Shown here in pieces: positions 1-13,321 of a stretch of 64,000 nucleotides of DNA. This stretch comes from Dryococelus australis (Eukaryota > Arthropoda > Insecta > Phasmatodea > Phasmatidae): contig CM057002.1 of NCBI GenBank assembly GCA_029891345.1, positions 65,552,590 to 65,616,589 on the forward strand, read 5' to 3'. The translations under genes were made by a program, and so were the position numbers. The notes beneath the pieces are model-generated. The model made no database searches, had not been told where the DNA came from, and saw nothing but the letters and a program-made list of their open reading frames with translations. The number at the start of each line of letters is the position of its first letter. Position 1 is the stretch's first letter.

Positions 1-471
1 AGAACATTCATATATTCATATCTCCCTCTTCCTCGTGATGTTCTCAGTGCAGCACGTCCAATGCACATGCATGCACCAATCAGAGAAAACAAGAAAAAAG
101 GAAACTGAACATAAAACTGAAGACTACGGCACATTGAAAGAATGAGCTGCAAATAATGCTGCCTTTATAATAAACATTCAAGAAAAAATTTAATTGGAAT
201 TAAAAAACACAAACTTATCTTAATAAACTCTTCCCAAAACCAAAAGGAAATTAAATTTAGTCAAAAGTACATGTTTAACATTCAATAGAATAATTTGCAT
301 TATTCATAAAATAATTTTAAAATATTAGTAACAATGCGAAACAAAGCATGAGAGCCCATCCATCAAGAACTTAATAGATTTATATTTTTTGAGAAGCTCA
401 ATTTTCATCTCTATCTTTTCTTCTGCATCTTTGGCTTCAAGCATGATTTTTTCTTCTTTTCTTCCTGCTCC
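1..471. other. AT-rich DNA, nothing recognised
   Basis: AT-rich sequence with no convincing coding, RNA or repeat signal. Short open frames here are of a size expected by chance. Confidence 0.5.
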
Positions 472-540
472 CAGGGCCGGATTTCCCATTGGGACGACTA
501 GGCCCGTGCCTAGTGTGGCACCTTTTAAGGGGCGGCATTA
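472..540 (+). mobile_element. hAT-like transposon terminus (partial)
   Basis: The stretch opens with CAGGGCCGGATTTCCCATT and continues through an alternating 'tagg...cctag' segment and 'ggggcggca'. This resembles the terminal sequence common to many animal hAT elements (CAGGGCCGGATT type). No transposase lies beside it and I could not find the matching opposite end, so it is probably a fragment or one end of a non-autonomous copy. The assignment rests on motif resemblance only. Confidence 0.4.
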
Positions 541-1409
541 CATTATGGAAAAATATAACTTTTTTTCTTTTTTCCTTGTTTGTGGCTCTATACTAAAATA
601 AAAAATGAAATAGAACTCTTCAGTAAATCTATTCAAAGTGGGAGTCACTTGTTTATGATCAATATAATACAAACCCTTATTCTTGTTGTGTCCACACCTG
701 CCAGTACCAGCTTCAATTGCCTTTTTATCTGGGGGAGAAAATGGAATATATGAAGCTTGCGACCGTTTTCAAGTTTCGCTGCATTAGTAGCTGGCAAATG
801 ATAGTAGTTGATTTTCAATTCTATTAAATGGTTTATTTATTGTAACACAAGTAAAATTGTCGGAGTTCATGATGAACAATTATAAGGTTTTACTAATACT
901 GTAAGTGACAAACACGATCACTGCGTGCTAAGTAACTGTGTGGCGTATTAACATTGAAACTATTTTACTTCATTAACAGCAAGCTATCACCAGGAAGTAT
1001 TGTCCATTTATTGTGCATTTGATAAAAGTGGTAAACCAACATAAGTTTTAGGGGTTGAAACTTATACAAATAATTGTATTGTCAATCAAAGTAAAAAAAT
1101 ATTACAATTCGCATTGAGCTCTAATCAAAATCTCTTCACTGCCATAACAATAGATAAATATTGTTCTTTTAATCAATTAAGTAATTAACTTAATGAAGTC
1201 TACAGATAATTGGTATAGTATTGGTAATGTTATCTATTTTTAAAAAAATTCTGTCGGCATTTAATTCAAGCGTCCAAGTAGCTGGTGATTGTAATCACAG
1301 TTAGAGAAAAGTATTCTGCATAGTTTGTACTGCATAGTACTTCCAAAATTGTGTGTTTAAACAGTGACATACCAATTTTTTACATTTAGTTTTTACAAAA
1401 AATTATATT
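541..1409. other. AT-rich DNA, nothing recognised
   Basis: AT-rich and without an open frame of note. It may be the body of the non-autonomous hAT-like element starting at 472, but no second terminus was seen. Confidence 0.4.
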
Positions 1410-1465
1410 GCAAGAGTGGTGTAATGGTTAGACCACCCGTCTTCCACTAAAACATAATGGGTGTT
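1410..1465 (+). repeat. tRNA-Gly-like fragment (SINE head or tRNA pseudogene)
   Basis: A GTGGTGTAATGGTTAGA segment matches an A-box/D-arm, and CTTCCA sits where the anticodon loop of a tRNA-Gly(TCC) would be. The T-arm and B-box (GGTTCGATTCC type) are not recognisable, so this is not a functional tRNA. It could be a truncated tRNA-derived SINE or a decayed tRNA gene. Confidence 0.4.
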
Positions 1466-2540
1466 GACATTGACTGGTGGGTTTTCTCTGTTACACTCAC
1501 TATCCCGCCTTTGTATCTGTCTCTGCTCCACCTGCATCTCACTTTAGTTTCATTGGCACTGAAGTCAGCTATTAAGCACTGCCCACATTTATCGTTATCT
1601 TACCAACAGATTCATGCTTCTATACAAAAAGTATTTTTCTTATTTAAATATACATTTGTCACATTGAAACTCATTCAAAGGAGCTGTAACAAAATACAAA
1701 CGCACATATTCAATGCTGTTATTACCAAACTGTTGCCAGTAAACCTATATTTAGGGCAAGTTTTTAACATATACAGCTTTTCGTCTGTCTTTGTTGGAAA
1801 TTCAAGAGAAGCATAAGTATTTTACTGTTACAAACATTTCAAAAGTTTTTGAGCAGCCTAGAAATGTATAAATTTGATGCAGGGAGGAAAATAAAGTATG
1901 GTACACTCTGAGGCCTGATGAAACTAGGTCTGGAAAAATAATTCCTAAAACAGGATTTGATAATTTTCATGTTGGCACACACAACGTAATCTTGGGCATG
2001 GCACTGCAGATCATAGAGGGAAAGATGCTGCAGGAAAATATTAATAATTATCTTCCCCTAAGGAATATTATGAAAGAGAACTTCTCCAAATAAGAAGTCG
2101 ATTATTAATACATTGTGTTGCAGGAAAGTTTAGTATTTTTATGAGAAATAAATTAAATTACTGAGTATTTTCCTTATAACTGAACAATACTGTTTGTGTA
2201 TTTTTAATTGGAGTAGTATTTTATATAGTAATTTGAAAGATAATGAAGCACCTCCTTTACTGTAGCACTTTCCTACTGTTGGAACACAGTGATGAAAAAT
2301 GGATATAAGATAATAGCTGTTTTTCTTGTTCTCATTCCTGTTGTGTGTCATTTTAAATCTACCTCATAAATATATATTTTAACTAATTTATTAGATAACC
2401 TTTATAAATAATGCTAAACATTTGTGAGTCAGTATTTTAAAATCAATTGTTTGTGATTTTATTTCTTGAGGCCGTACTGTACCACATGTATGTAAAAGGT
2501 GATTAGAGTATAATGCACCACATGCAATCTATGGGGGGAA
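1466..2540. other. AT-rich DNA with one unassigned open frame
   Basis: An open frame of 119 codons at 1457-1816 overlaps the end of the tRNA-like fragment. It has no recognisable domain and no supporting context, and I regard it as chance. Confidence 0.4.
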
Positions 2541-3420
2541 AATGTATGTGTCTATTCATACATTGGTGTAAATTGTCGGCGGGCAGGTTGGACACCAGAG
2601 GAAATTCAGGAAAAATGTGGTTCTCGTTATAGAGGTACGGTGGTGGGTGCCGGTGCTAGCGAGCACGAGAAGAATTCGGCGTTTGTGGCAGATGGCTACA
2701 TAACCTCCCTGGTTGTCTCGCAACCTGAAGAAAAGATGGGGCAAACCAAGTGGTTACCATCCTCGCCCCCGTACGTAACGATGGTCTCCGTTGTGCTATA
2801 ATCCAGTTGTGCCTCGTCTAGTGGGGGCTGTTGGCCTCCCCCAAAACACCAATATACACTTCCGATGGGCTGTTTTCGCCTCCCAACGCAATTATTTACT
2901 TACGTAGTTTCTTAAGTGAAAAACGTTGCGTAAATTTATTTAAATACTTTCCTCTATAGAGCACTTACATTGAAATGCCGCCATTAAAGCGAGGCGGGCT
3001 CTAACGCTGTAAAAAATGGCAGTGGGTCCAAATAGTTCTTATAGTGAAGTTTACATCCGGCCGTGTAAGATATGGACTGGGTTGTGAGGTGGCGCTGACT
3101 CTGGGCTAGCAAACGATAAAACTGTTCCAGAAATATTACATTACATTGAAGAAATTATAGGTTATTAGTATTAAAAGTTGAAATGCCCGGAGTCCCGCAG
3201 CACGGCGGCCACCTCCCGTAAGGACGAGTACTGGATTAAAGTGCCCCACCCGTCGCTCCCTCGCTCTTCCCCCCACATCCGCCAGCTGCAGGTAGTCGTA
3301 TAGCGGTTTGTGTATTCTGGTTGCCAGCATTGTCGTGAAGATGGCCACAAACAACGCCATCTCTGGAGGCAGAATCTCACTAATCGTCACTCCCATTCAA
3401 CCTTAAGAGTTCTACATAGT
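2541..3420. other. GC-rich patch with a possible minus-strand first exon
   Basis: Base composition rises sharply compared with both flanks. On the minus strand an ATG at 3396 opens an 86-codon frame. Its first ~45 codons include a hydrophobic stretch (ALFVAIFTTML) and then a GC-rich tail, and a possible GT donor follows 'gacgg' near 3248. This could be a CpG-rich promoter or first exon of a minus-strand host gene, or part of an unidentified retroelement LTR. I do not recognise the protein. Confidence 0.2.
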
Positions 3421-5800
3421 ATTTGTTTTGTTTTGACCACATGGTCTGCCTGATCGACTTCCTCGACATCTAAATTTAGTTTCATACAGGTGTGTGTTTA
3501 TTTGCCAATTTCATGTTGTGCCCAATTTATCACCCCTTTTCATCTCTAATCTATGTTGTGTGTGTGTGAAATATGTAATGTTCTGCACTTACCTGCTCTG
3601 TCCTTACAAGTTGGCATTAGCTGCGGCAAAATACCCGAGGTTAATCCAGAAGTTGGGTCTAATGTAATTTATTGTGTGTATTTGTACGGCAATCATTTGT
3701 TTGCACTAGTTCACTCTGTCCTTGACCGCCACCCCACCACTGCGTTCCTCGGAGACATATCCTGATGGGTGACATTAGTTGCGGATAAAGCTGATAGAGT
3801 ATTCAGGGTTATGTATCACTTGTAATATTTTGTGTTCATCTCATACCCCTTGTTCTGCCTTTGGGTAAATCTGGCAGTCCATCCTAGTGGCTGCTGGACC
3901 CCCTGAGATCACCCTGAATCTCAAAAGAGCGGTGCATAGGGAGCATTGCTGGCACCCTCCTCCAGTAATTAAATAGTGCATTCGTTCATATCCGTGTCTC
4001 ACCCGTCGGCGTTAAACCTTAAACTCATGGCTAATATTGCTACACAAATTAATTGAAAATTGATTGGCGACATTTAAACACCAAGTAATTTCTGTACATG
4101 AAACATCACTTTTGCAAACAAATTAATCTAAGTGTAGTGTGGCTAAGTTCCGTTTTTGCAGTTTTCTTGCAGAAAAGAGTTTGATCAGAAACACAAGATT
4201 CAATTTAATGATCTTCACTATTATTCATGACAGAATTTGCACTATATCCAGACCAAGATGATTGTTCAGAATTACCTTTTCTGGCAAAAAAAGAGACCTA
4301 CATGGTTGTGAACTTCTAGCTTTAATTTATTCCATATGTTTTGGACCCTGAAAGTGTGCAAGACAACAGCTTGCTGTCCCATATTCCTGAGCTGAAATGT
4401 TTGTGCACACTGCAGAAAGCTTGATTGGCATTTCTGTCAACTTTACACAACCAGCTAGCAAACTCTGGATTAACTGTGGAGTCAAGCCATAGATAATTAA
4501 ATACTGACTTTTTGGACATCATGATTTAATCTGCCACTATTTCAACACTGCTTGTTAACAACAAAATTAATAAAAAATATAGAAACAGAAAAATCAATTA
4601 ATACATTGCCTACTTATTAATACTGATAGGGATGTGAAATTTTTGTGTACCTTGAAACAACACGAAATACAGTGAAATTGGGTTGAAATAATTCCATATT
4701 ATGTTTATTCACAAAATTCAGCTGAAGTATATTGACATGAGGCAGTATGAGACACTGCTGTAACATTTCTCTAATAGCTTTTCGCAGTTTGCTTTTTCAG
4801 TGTCAATAGTAGTGTCACAGGTCACCGCCAGAAGATTGAGTAATATAAACTGTACAGTTTTGCCTTTACACTGTGGTATTAACTTTTGGTTAAAACCAGA
4901 TATAGATATGATCACTGCTATCGACTAGAGCATAGTTGCACGAGAGTTCGATCATCAACAAAATTGTGCTGTGATTTCTCTTGTGAGCTCTTGACTACTG
5001 TGATTTTCCTTGTGAGCTATGACTACGAGAGCAATCAATCAGTAGTATTGAGCTTCATAATAATCATATGATCAAAGTGATTGTGACAACACGCCCATAA
5101 AAAACCCACAGAATAAGCCCAATAATTTATGTTACATAACACAAATATTATTGTTTATTTGGTTCATCAGATAATAAATCATATTTCTATTTGCAGGATT
5201 CTTGTGACTGGAGGAAATAATCTGAGTGGGTTATACTAATACTTCCCTGACTTTCCAGGGCAGTGACAACCCTGTTATTGTAGGCATCGTGGCTACAGGT
5301 GAATATACCTGTTTACTTCCATCTATCTGAAAACACTTTGTTGCCAACCTGGCCTTCTTGGTCCTGTACAGCTTTGTATGAAATAACCATTGTTTCCATT
5401 GATTTTGCATCTTTTGGTGGATGGGCTGTTATCCAGGTCTTAAATTCAGTATACACATTTAATTCTTCCTGAATTAGTCTTCCGTTCTTCATTCTTGTGT
5501 CCTGCTTCTTTATACAGTTGTGTATTGCATTCACTCAGTAAATAGTAGGTCACATACAGTTCATAGCTACAGTGCTTGAAATCTGCATCTTTAAAGGTGC
5601 CCAATGTGTTTGCAGCCAGGGACAATGTGAGCTTTCGAGGTGGCTGTGCTGATAAAGACTCTTAAAATCATCATCCTTGTATATCTGAAGAGAGTGGACG
5701 TAATATTGAAGATGGTACTGATGGTGAGACTGTAGTTGATGTTTATTTGTATTCCTTGAATGCTGACAAAGGCTGTACATGCCCTGCTAGTGTTTCTGTT
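3421..5800. other. Mostly AT-rich, no recognised gene
   Basis: Several 60-77 codon frames occur on both strands. None carries a motif I recognise. The minus-strand frame at 5313-5534 lies downstream of the gypsy integrase remnant in the same orientation and might be decayed 3' sequence of that element, but there is no positive evidence. Confidence 0.4.
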
Positions 5801-5829
5801 TGTAACCCTTGTGAATGACTCCAACTATT

Positions 5830-6340
5830 CCTTTCTTCTGCTACCGGTGGCCTCCTGAGTGGCGCCTAAATATCGCCCATCTCCACCTGTAATCACATAA
5901 TGCCTTTTCTTCACTTGGACAACAACAGGACTCATTTCCTAGATCTGCTTTAGTTCCTGAACAATACTCAACACCAAAGCTTCTCATCATGTTGGGGATT
6001 TTACGCTCTTCATGAAATGTTAATGTATTTGTGAGGGATTTGCCATTCCCTAAATCAGCAATTTCTGCAGCTTACTCTTGGTGGCCTGTACCATTCTCTC
6101 TGCCTGCCTGTTGTGGAATGGGTGGAGAGGTATTCTTTGCATCAGCCTTAATGCATTTTTCATAATAAATGTGTTCATCTCCTGCGATGCAATATTTGTA
6201 CCAGTCACAAACAATGTTATATGGCAGGCCATGAACATTGAATGTGTCTTAAGTTCTCTAATAACTGATACAGAAGACATACATGATACCTTCCTCACTT
6301 CTGGCCACTATAAGGAACACTTGTTCTTGAACTGATTAAA
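5830..6340 (-). pseudogene. Ty3/gypsy integrase remnant (C-terminal pol)
   Basis: Read on the minus strand, residues near 6250-6090 run through a 'FVT.tN.ASQEMN.F..KN' segment, then HPFHN.QAERMVQ.TKSKLQKLL. This is the hallmark end of a Ty3/gypsy integrase core (usually FTS.EF...NGI.H....HP.SNGqAER.VQ..K). About 150 bp further, near 5950-5850, comes a VVVQVKKRHYVITG.DGRYL segment like the GPf...V..G....RRH tail downstream of gypsy integrases. The frame is broken several times, the DNG motif is eroded, and RT, RNase H, gag and LTRs are absent. This is a dead, heavily truncated copy. A mariner relic begins about 300 bp away on the opposite strand. Confidence 0.75.
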
Positions 6341-6639
6341 ATTATCCTTTTGCAGTCCCACCCAAAGCTTCATCTCTGGAACTCAGCAACTGTCTTTAAT
6401 TTTTGTGATATTGTTGGCACTCCCTAAGTCCAATATACATTTAGAACCACCACATGTAACTGTGAGCTAAGGCCTTCGACCTAACAGTTATCGTGAGCTG
6501 CATGTAATACCTGCAGAAGATATCCCATCAAAGAAGCTGGAATATTACTCAATTTCCCCACAAGATGCAACCCTCATACATTATATGCCTACATTCACAG
6601 GGAAGTGCCCTTAAATTTAACTGGCAACATCCTGAATGA

Positions 6640-7450
6640 GAGCTGATTACACACAGTTGCGTGAACAAATTATGAAGACAAATGATGCAATGGACCACAG
6701 ATGTCAACATGAGCATACAATGTGCAATGTGCTGGCATCAATTTCGAAAAGTGTTACAAAGTGCATTCACAGATTGCTGTCAGACTGGGATCTCGGAAAG
6801 CAACATCAGTCACATTTTGAAATCCAGTAAATGGCACCCAGACAAATTGCAACTAGCACAGAAATTGGGCAAAGACAATCCTGACCACAATAGAATTTTA
6901 CAAATGGACTCTGCAACAATGTCAGATAAATCCCAGCTTTGTGTCCATCCTCACCAGCAACAAGACCAGTTTTGATGTAAACGAGGAAGTGAATCTGCAA
7001 AACACATGATACTGGTCATCAGATAACCTCCACTGGATGCAGGGATCAAAGGAACATTGTTGCTGACTGCTTTATGGTTGGGTGTGCCTTATGGAATAAT
7101 CAAATCATCTGTCCATTCTTCTTTTCTAACACTGTCAGTGAAAGACATACAACAATATTCCAGGAGGAAGCATTCCCCTTTATACTCAAACCTGAAGCTG
7201 ATTTTTTCCTGGCTGGTTTCAACAGGATGGTGCCCCGGCACATTACCATTGACAAGTCTGGGCAGTTAATTTCCAGGAAGTCGGATCAATCATTGGGGTC
7301 CTTTTGAGTAGCCCCCACAAATTCCAGATGTTACACCCTACGAATTTTATCTGTGGGGCCATTTAAAGGCCATGATATGTAAGTGAAAATCCGAAGCCTG
7401 GTTCATCTGAAGGAACGTAGTGTGGTGGCCTGTTCTGCCATCACTCCCGA
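6640..7450 (+). pseudogene. mariner-like (Tc1/mariner superfamily) transposase relic
   Basis: Fragments of a DD(34)D-type transposase follow each other in changing frames. First comes a helix-turn-helix piece (TGISESNISHILKSSKWHP..LQLAQ.L). Near 6955-7010 is a 'TSNKTSFDVNEEVNLQN' block where the first catalytic Asp of the usual SDE motif reads Asn. Near 7070-7190 are 'GNQIICPFFF' and FQEE-like pieces, and at about 7215-7240 WFQQDGAPAHY keeps the second Asp. Near 7325-7375 is PDVTPYEFYLWGHLK, which keeps the third Asp. At least four stops or frame changes break it. No terminal inverted repeats were identified. The family call is firm; the clade within mariner is not. Confidence 0.78.
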
Positions 7451-9721
7451 CAACCGTTTGTCAGGTCTTGGAAGACTAGAAACACCACCTCAGTATACCT
7501 AACAGCTGTTAAAGGTGGACACATTAAACACATTTTGCCAGTGGGTCAATAGCCTATGGTTCCAAGCATGCATATGGGGCTTCCTGTATACCTGGTTGGA
7601 GCTTTTTGTGGGCTTTCATTTAGTTAGCCATAACAATTTCTGTGTTTAACTTCTGCTAGTGGGATATGATCATCTGTTTCCTGTTATTTTTTGTGAAGCT
7701 GTAACTGACAAATGAGGAATTGCTACTAGTATTTAAACATTGTCAACTATTAGACCATTAAATTATTTTACATGCATCAGAATGTATAGTCTAATAATCA
7801 AACATAGTTAGCTTAACTTTAAGCTCCATTGCAACAACTTATGAGACAAGATACCTGGTGTCTGGCTGGTAGGGTTCAGTAGGTGAACAAGAGTTGAAAG
7901 TCATATGGCTCCTATATCCACTACATACTCCTTACAACGAAACGTAATAAATATTGTAATCAGTATTATTAACATGTACATATTGATTTCAGTAAATTAT
8001 GATGGTTTTTGAATACTAATGTTCATGATCCTTTTTCTAATTTAATATACACTAATGCTTTTAACTATGGTCAACCATTCCAAGGTCATAAGAAAATATG
8101 TTCGGTTTAGGTTGTCAACAGGATAGCAGAAGAGTTAAACATAGTCTTTTTCCCCATTATAAAAATAACACCAGTCATTTCTAAAGTTAACCTTTAAAAT
8201 GTGTGAAAAGATTGAATGCTGGCCCATCATATGTACGTACGTGTCTTAAGAACGGACATGCTTTGGGTTAATATGGTGTTTACTCCATACTGAAGACAGT
8301 GTGCTTTAAACAAAAGTTAAATGGCCTACGAATTACATTTAACAGCATTTACAAGTAGAATTACAATGCATAAGTACTTTGAAAATCAAAATGTCATACA
8401 AAATTTGCACAAGCAAATGGGGGGCATTATTATACTGTAAGTAGCAAAATCAGATGTAAGGAAAGTCAGTCGCAGAACAGAATTAATCCAAATTTTTACA
8501 GCATATTTCCACAGTAATATTTGTTACACTATGCAAGTTTTGTGAAAATTCTTCCAGCCACACAGTTTTTGAAGCACATAAAGCAAACGGTTGATAAGGT
8601 CTACAGCTTTGCTTACAAATAAAAATTACTTTTCACTTAAAATTTTCGCATCTGCGCTGATATGAACGTAACTTCACCAGAATACTAAAACACAATACCT
8701 AGCTGATGACAAACTATTTTGTGAAACTGCACCCACACATTTAATTCAGACACTAATTTTGCCTCAGATTATTTACCTTGAAGGCTAGTTGTGGAAACTA
8801 AAGTACTTACTGTTTGATATATCGACTTGTACAAATTAAACCGTATGAAGAGACATAATAATACTATTTTAACGTATTCATGACACTCGAGGAATGTCTT
8901 GTAACTGGTTACTGTCCTGTTCTCTCGTAGATTTCAGTAAACACCAACGGACTAGCTGAGCATGAGTTGGAGACTTTGACTACGTAATAATGAAAGTTTG
9001 TTGATACCAGGATTGCCAATAAATAAAAGAAGAAGTTTAATGTTTACTGGAGATTTATTGTCGTCTCGGCAAAACAAACTATTGACACTCACAGCTGATG
9101 AACAAACAAAAAAAAAAAAGACAGAATGGCAGCCTTTATAAAACAAAACTTCACTTCAAGAGTTATGAAGACGAGAGAGAATCGTTACTTTTCTCTCCCG
9201 GCGCCCTATTGACTCCTCGCACCGACAGAAAATATATTTAATAGTTTTTTTAAATGTCGCGGGCGCTGGTTGGTGTGAGTAACGTGATCCACTCGTTGCA
9301 GTCTGTCCGACTGACAGCTGACAAACGATCGTGCTGTGATGAACTGTTGTGATACCAGAGAAAGGTCGCCCTTCCTTATATATTGGTAGGAAGTTTCCTC
9401 ATTGAAAACATATTGTTTTCGAGCAGTCATTCACGTCAGCCAAAGGTGATCTCTGTTATTTTCCTCGTTTCGCCATGTTGTGCCTTGCGGTGGCGATGTT
9501 TTTAGTTTACTAACCCACTGAAAGGGAAAAGATGTGCGTCCTATAACCTCTGTTGTTGACAATGTCCGTTACTACTGATGAAATGAGGAAAGAAAAATAA
9601 TAAATTTGGAAAAATTAAAATATATGAAATACAAACAAGTTGTCATTGCCACGACCTTTTAAATAATACATGAATTACTATCCTTGACTTAAATATAGAC
9701 AATTGAAATACTTCCTGAATA
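7451..9721. other. AT-rich DNA, nothing recognised
   Basis: No coding or repeat signal of note. A GC-richer stretch at about 9190-9490 has a 74-codon minus-strand frame with no recognisable domain. Confidence 0.4.
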
Positions 9722-9723
9722 TG

Positions 9724-9949
<226 letters not shown>

Positions 9950-12900
9950 TGCAATGTTACATTTACCCCCCTCGGTTTGGGGAAGATTTCAAAGAATGAC
10001 AAGCATAAAAATTAAGTGAATAATGGTGTGTTTAATTATATTATTGTAATTGAAAGTAAGGGTGTATTGAAATTAAATCAAAGCACAGTATGTTTTGTGT
10101 CATAATGGAAATCCATTATGAATTATATTTTGAATTTTGAAAATTTATTTAGATCATTCTCAAGAAAGGTTGCTCATATGTTGATGTGTATCACATGTTG
10201 ATTTTGAAAAATGTTGAGGTATGTTGCAGAATAATATTGAAAACCAAGAAAACATAGTCTAAATTTGTAGCCTACTTGTTTATAATGATGAAATGTGAAT
10301 TTGTGTCTAATGGGTATTGTGGATATTGATCCCATTATTATGTCCATGTTTAAGAATGTAAAATTTTGTAATGAATGAATAGTTTTGAAGTAAATGAAAA
10401 TTATTTAAATTTAATAGTGAAAGGTTATAACTGGCATGAAGAGTTTTTCTTGTTTGACAATGAATAAAGGTTGAGGTGTTGTTGTGTGTTTATTTTTAAG
10501 AACATAGAGATGAAGTGTGGAAAGATTGCTCCAGTGTGTATAATGTCCTTGGATCTTAGCAATAAGAGTAAGTTGCTGGGAGTGACAGGTTTGAGTCCCT
10601 TTTTGTTAACACTGACCTAGGTATTAAGATGTTTAAAGTAAATGTGGCAGTGGTTTTTATAGTTTTTGGGGCAGGCCTGGATCGCCTTATATTTTTTTTG
10701 TGTGCTGATCCAAACAAGGAATTAAAGTAATATTGAGCAAACCTAGAAGCAACTTGGCATGTGTAGTGGGCACCATCTCAACTTTAGCTGGAAAATAGAA
10801 ACTTTCAAATAATTAAATCTGTGTTAAACTAAACATAATAAAATTTGATAAATTATTTTCAAACAAAATATATAAATACTATGAACAATATTTTGAAATA
10901 TAATTATCATCTAGCTGCAATGCTACAGTCTCATGTAGAGTATGAAACATTTTCATGGCGTTATTGTTTCAAAACAAGTGACATGCGTACTGAGATATTT
11001 AGAATTTACACAATTTCCAGTTTACGGGTTAATAACACATACACACACACATTTCAGAATTGCAACACAGATAGCAATTATAATAAAACACACTTCCGAA
11101 GTTTCAAGTTTATTCGAGGTTGAAAATTTATACACACTTAAATTGTATGAAGTAGCACATTTTCCTAGTTAGCATATTATGTAAAGTTTCAAAAATTGTG
11201 GAGATACAGCAGAAAACAGTAACGAACAATCCCACTTCACTCAGAACATGTATAGAAATATTTTATTACATAATGGATATTTTATTTCAGGAGTTAGAGA
11301 CATACACTTTGAAATCACGTTGATCACGTATTACTGTTTTGTTGGCACATGAATGCAGACCAGGAAAGAGAACCAAAACAATGAACCAGCTAACTTGAAT
11401 GTTGGGTCACCCAGGTGATGATGTGATAAGAGTCAGAAACATAAATGTGTTACGATCACATCAAATTTTATTCATATTGGCATACAACAAAAAGAAACAG
11501 AACTGCAGGCGACACATTTTTTTTAACTTTACGACTACTGTAGTAAGACATTAAAACAGGAACTACTTCTTGTAGTCCACTGCCAACTTAACTGTGTGTA
11601 TTGTGGTTATTGCTTGCATTAAAATTGATGCAGTTACGGGTAGAGATTTTTTTAATAGGTTGCTTTAAAGAGTGCTCACTTTATCATAAACCACCTATAG
11701 TATATTACTCCCGTGGAATTACCATTTTACTTGTCACCAAAGTAATGTTTGGTTCCATTTTTAACTATACACATTACAGCCAAACAATCTGATTTTCATC
11801 ACAATATTGTGTTGTCAACGTCATAACAGAAAACCAAACAACACTTATGGTTACCACATTCTCGTGTGAGATACATAACTGCTTTAATCTGAAACAAGTC
11901 TGATTTTGTGAATGCACAACACATGTAAAATATCTCAATTAAACTGTTTGGGAAATACTTCATTGTTGACAGTTAAAATAAGCTTTTTCCATTGTATTGT
12001 GTTAACTTACCAAGAAGCTGTACATACGGCTCTTCAAGTACTGGCATTTTGTCTCTCTACATATACCCGAAACGATCTTACTCGTCCCACCACGGACATT
12101 GCTGTACTGATTGATGGCTAATTAAACACCATTTCTGATTAGATGCATTGTTTGTATTTCTTCTTGGCTTTTCAATATGGTATGACATGCGTTACACAGT
12201 TCACTTTAATGGCTGAAATCAAAAGATTTAGACAAGCTCCATTTGGCCGCAAAATCAGTGTGTTAGCACATCAAAGTCGTGATATGGACTGCCCAAAACT
12301 TTCGCCCATGCCCAAAATGACATCCAGTTGCTGTGGGTCCCCACCTGCATCTTACACATGTGCAGCCAACTTAAGTTCACGCTTGCATCAAACAAAACCA
12401 CATTTATCTCAAATGTGTTATTAATCACCAAGTTATAGTGTTGCAAGTTATAGTGTAACATTACATTGCTGTTTCCATCCTCGTGTGCAATGTATCCATC
12501 TGATTTTAAAGATATATTCATGTCAAAAATTTCGTCCAGATATCTTTCAACCCATAGTAATAACACAGTATTTAATATCTGAGGTGTTCAGTGCTGATGT
12601 GGTGAAGTGAGGTGGACACGTTACAGCGACAGTGTTTGGGAGAAATGGCAGTACTCTAAGAAAACCCGTGGGCCAACAGCATTGTCTGCCACATAAACTA
12701 GAGAGTGATCCCACTGGAATTAACACAGTTTGCTGTGATGGGAGGTCAGTAGTCTGACCACCAAACCTCTGTGTCCTTCTTTTTCCACTCATGTTAGCTA
12801 GATCATTTGTGTGTACAATCTGTGTCTTACTGATAAATATATTTAATGTAATGTCAATACGGTAAATTAAATATCTTTACATTTCTCCACTAGAAATTAA

Positions 12901-13320
12901 TATTACACTAATGACTAGTGCAATTTTCTAAAGTAAATAATACATTCATTTTATAGCATGCCTTATACAATAAATTCTAATCTCCTGAATAGTTTCTTGT
13001 CATAGAAATCAATGACTCTATTTAAATCTATTTTTGTGTCATTGTGAATGTGCAGTAAAGCCAGTCATGTTAATCTGTGTCCATATGTTTTGCATTGTGG
13101 GTACAGCATGGAAGGGATGTTTTTATGTTCACAGGTCAGTGATACATATACTTATTTTTCTCACTGTTGAATAAGCCCAATAATTTTGTAACAAATATGA
13201 TTAAAGATCAGTGTTGCCTAATATAGAGTTTGTGATGAGTTTGCCAATATTTTCTTAACCAAATAGTTTAAAGATATTTTAACTTATTTATATGTAGGCC
13301 ATTAGAAAATTACAACTTAC
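9950..13320. other. AT-rich intergenic or intronic DNA
   Basis: No recognisable gene. The largest frames are 103 codons (minus, 12255-12566) and 93 codons (plus, 12143-12424). They overlap each other and show no domain I recognise. A short run of CA repeats lies near 11038-11050. Confidence 0.4.
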
Positions 13321-13321
13321 A

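Noticed and set aside
1410..1465. Functional tRNA-Gly gene
   Set aside because: The T-arm/B-box is not recognisable and the acceptor stem cannot be closed.
1457..1816. 119-codon plus-strand frame
   Set aside because: No domain recognised; it overlaps a tRNA-like fragment and lies in AT-rich repeat-like DNA.
12143..12566. Overlapping 93- and 103-codon frames on opposite strands
   Set aside because: No recognisable domain, no splice or promoter context, and lengths not unusual for this base composition.
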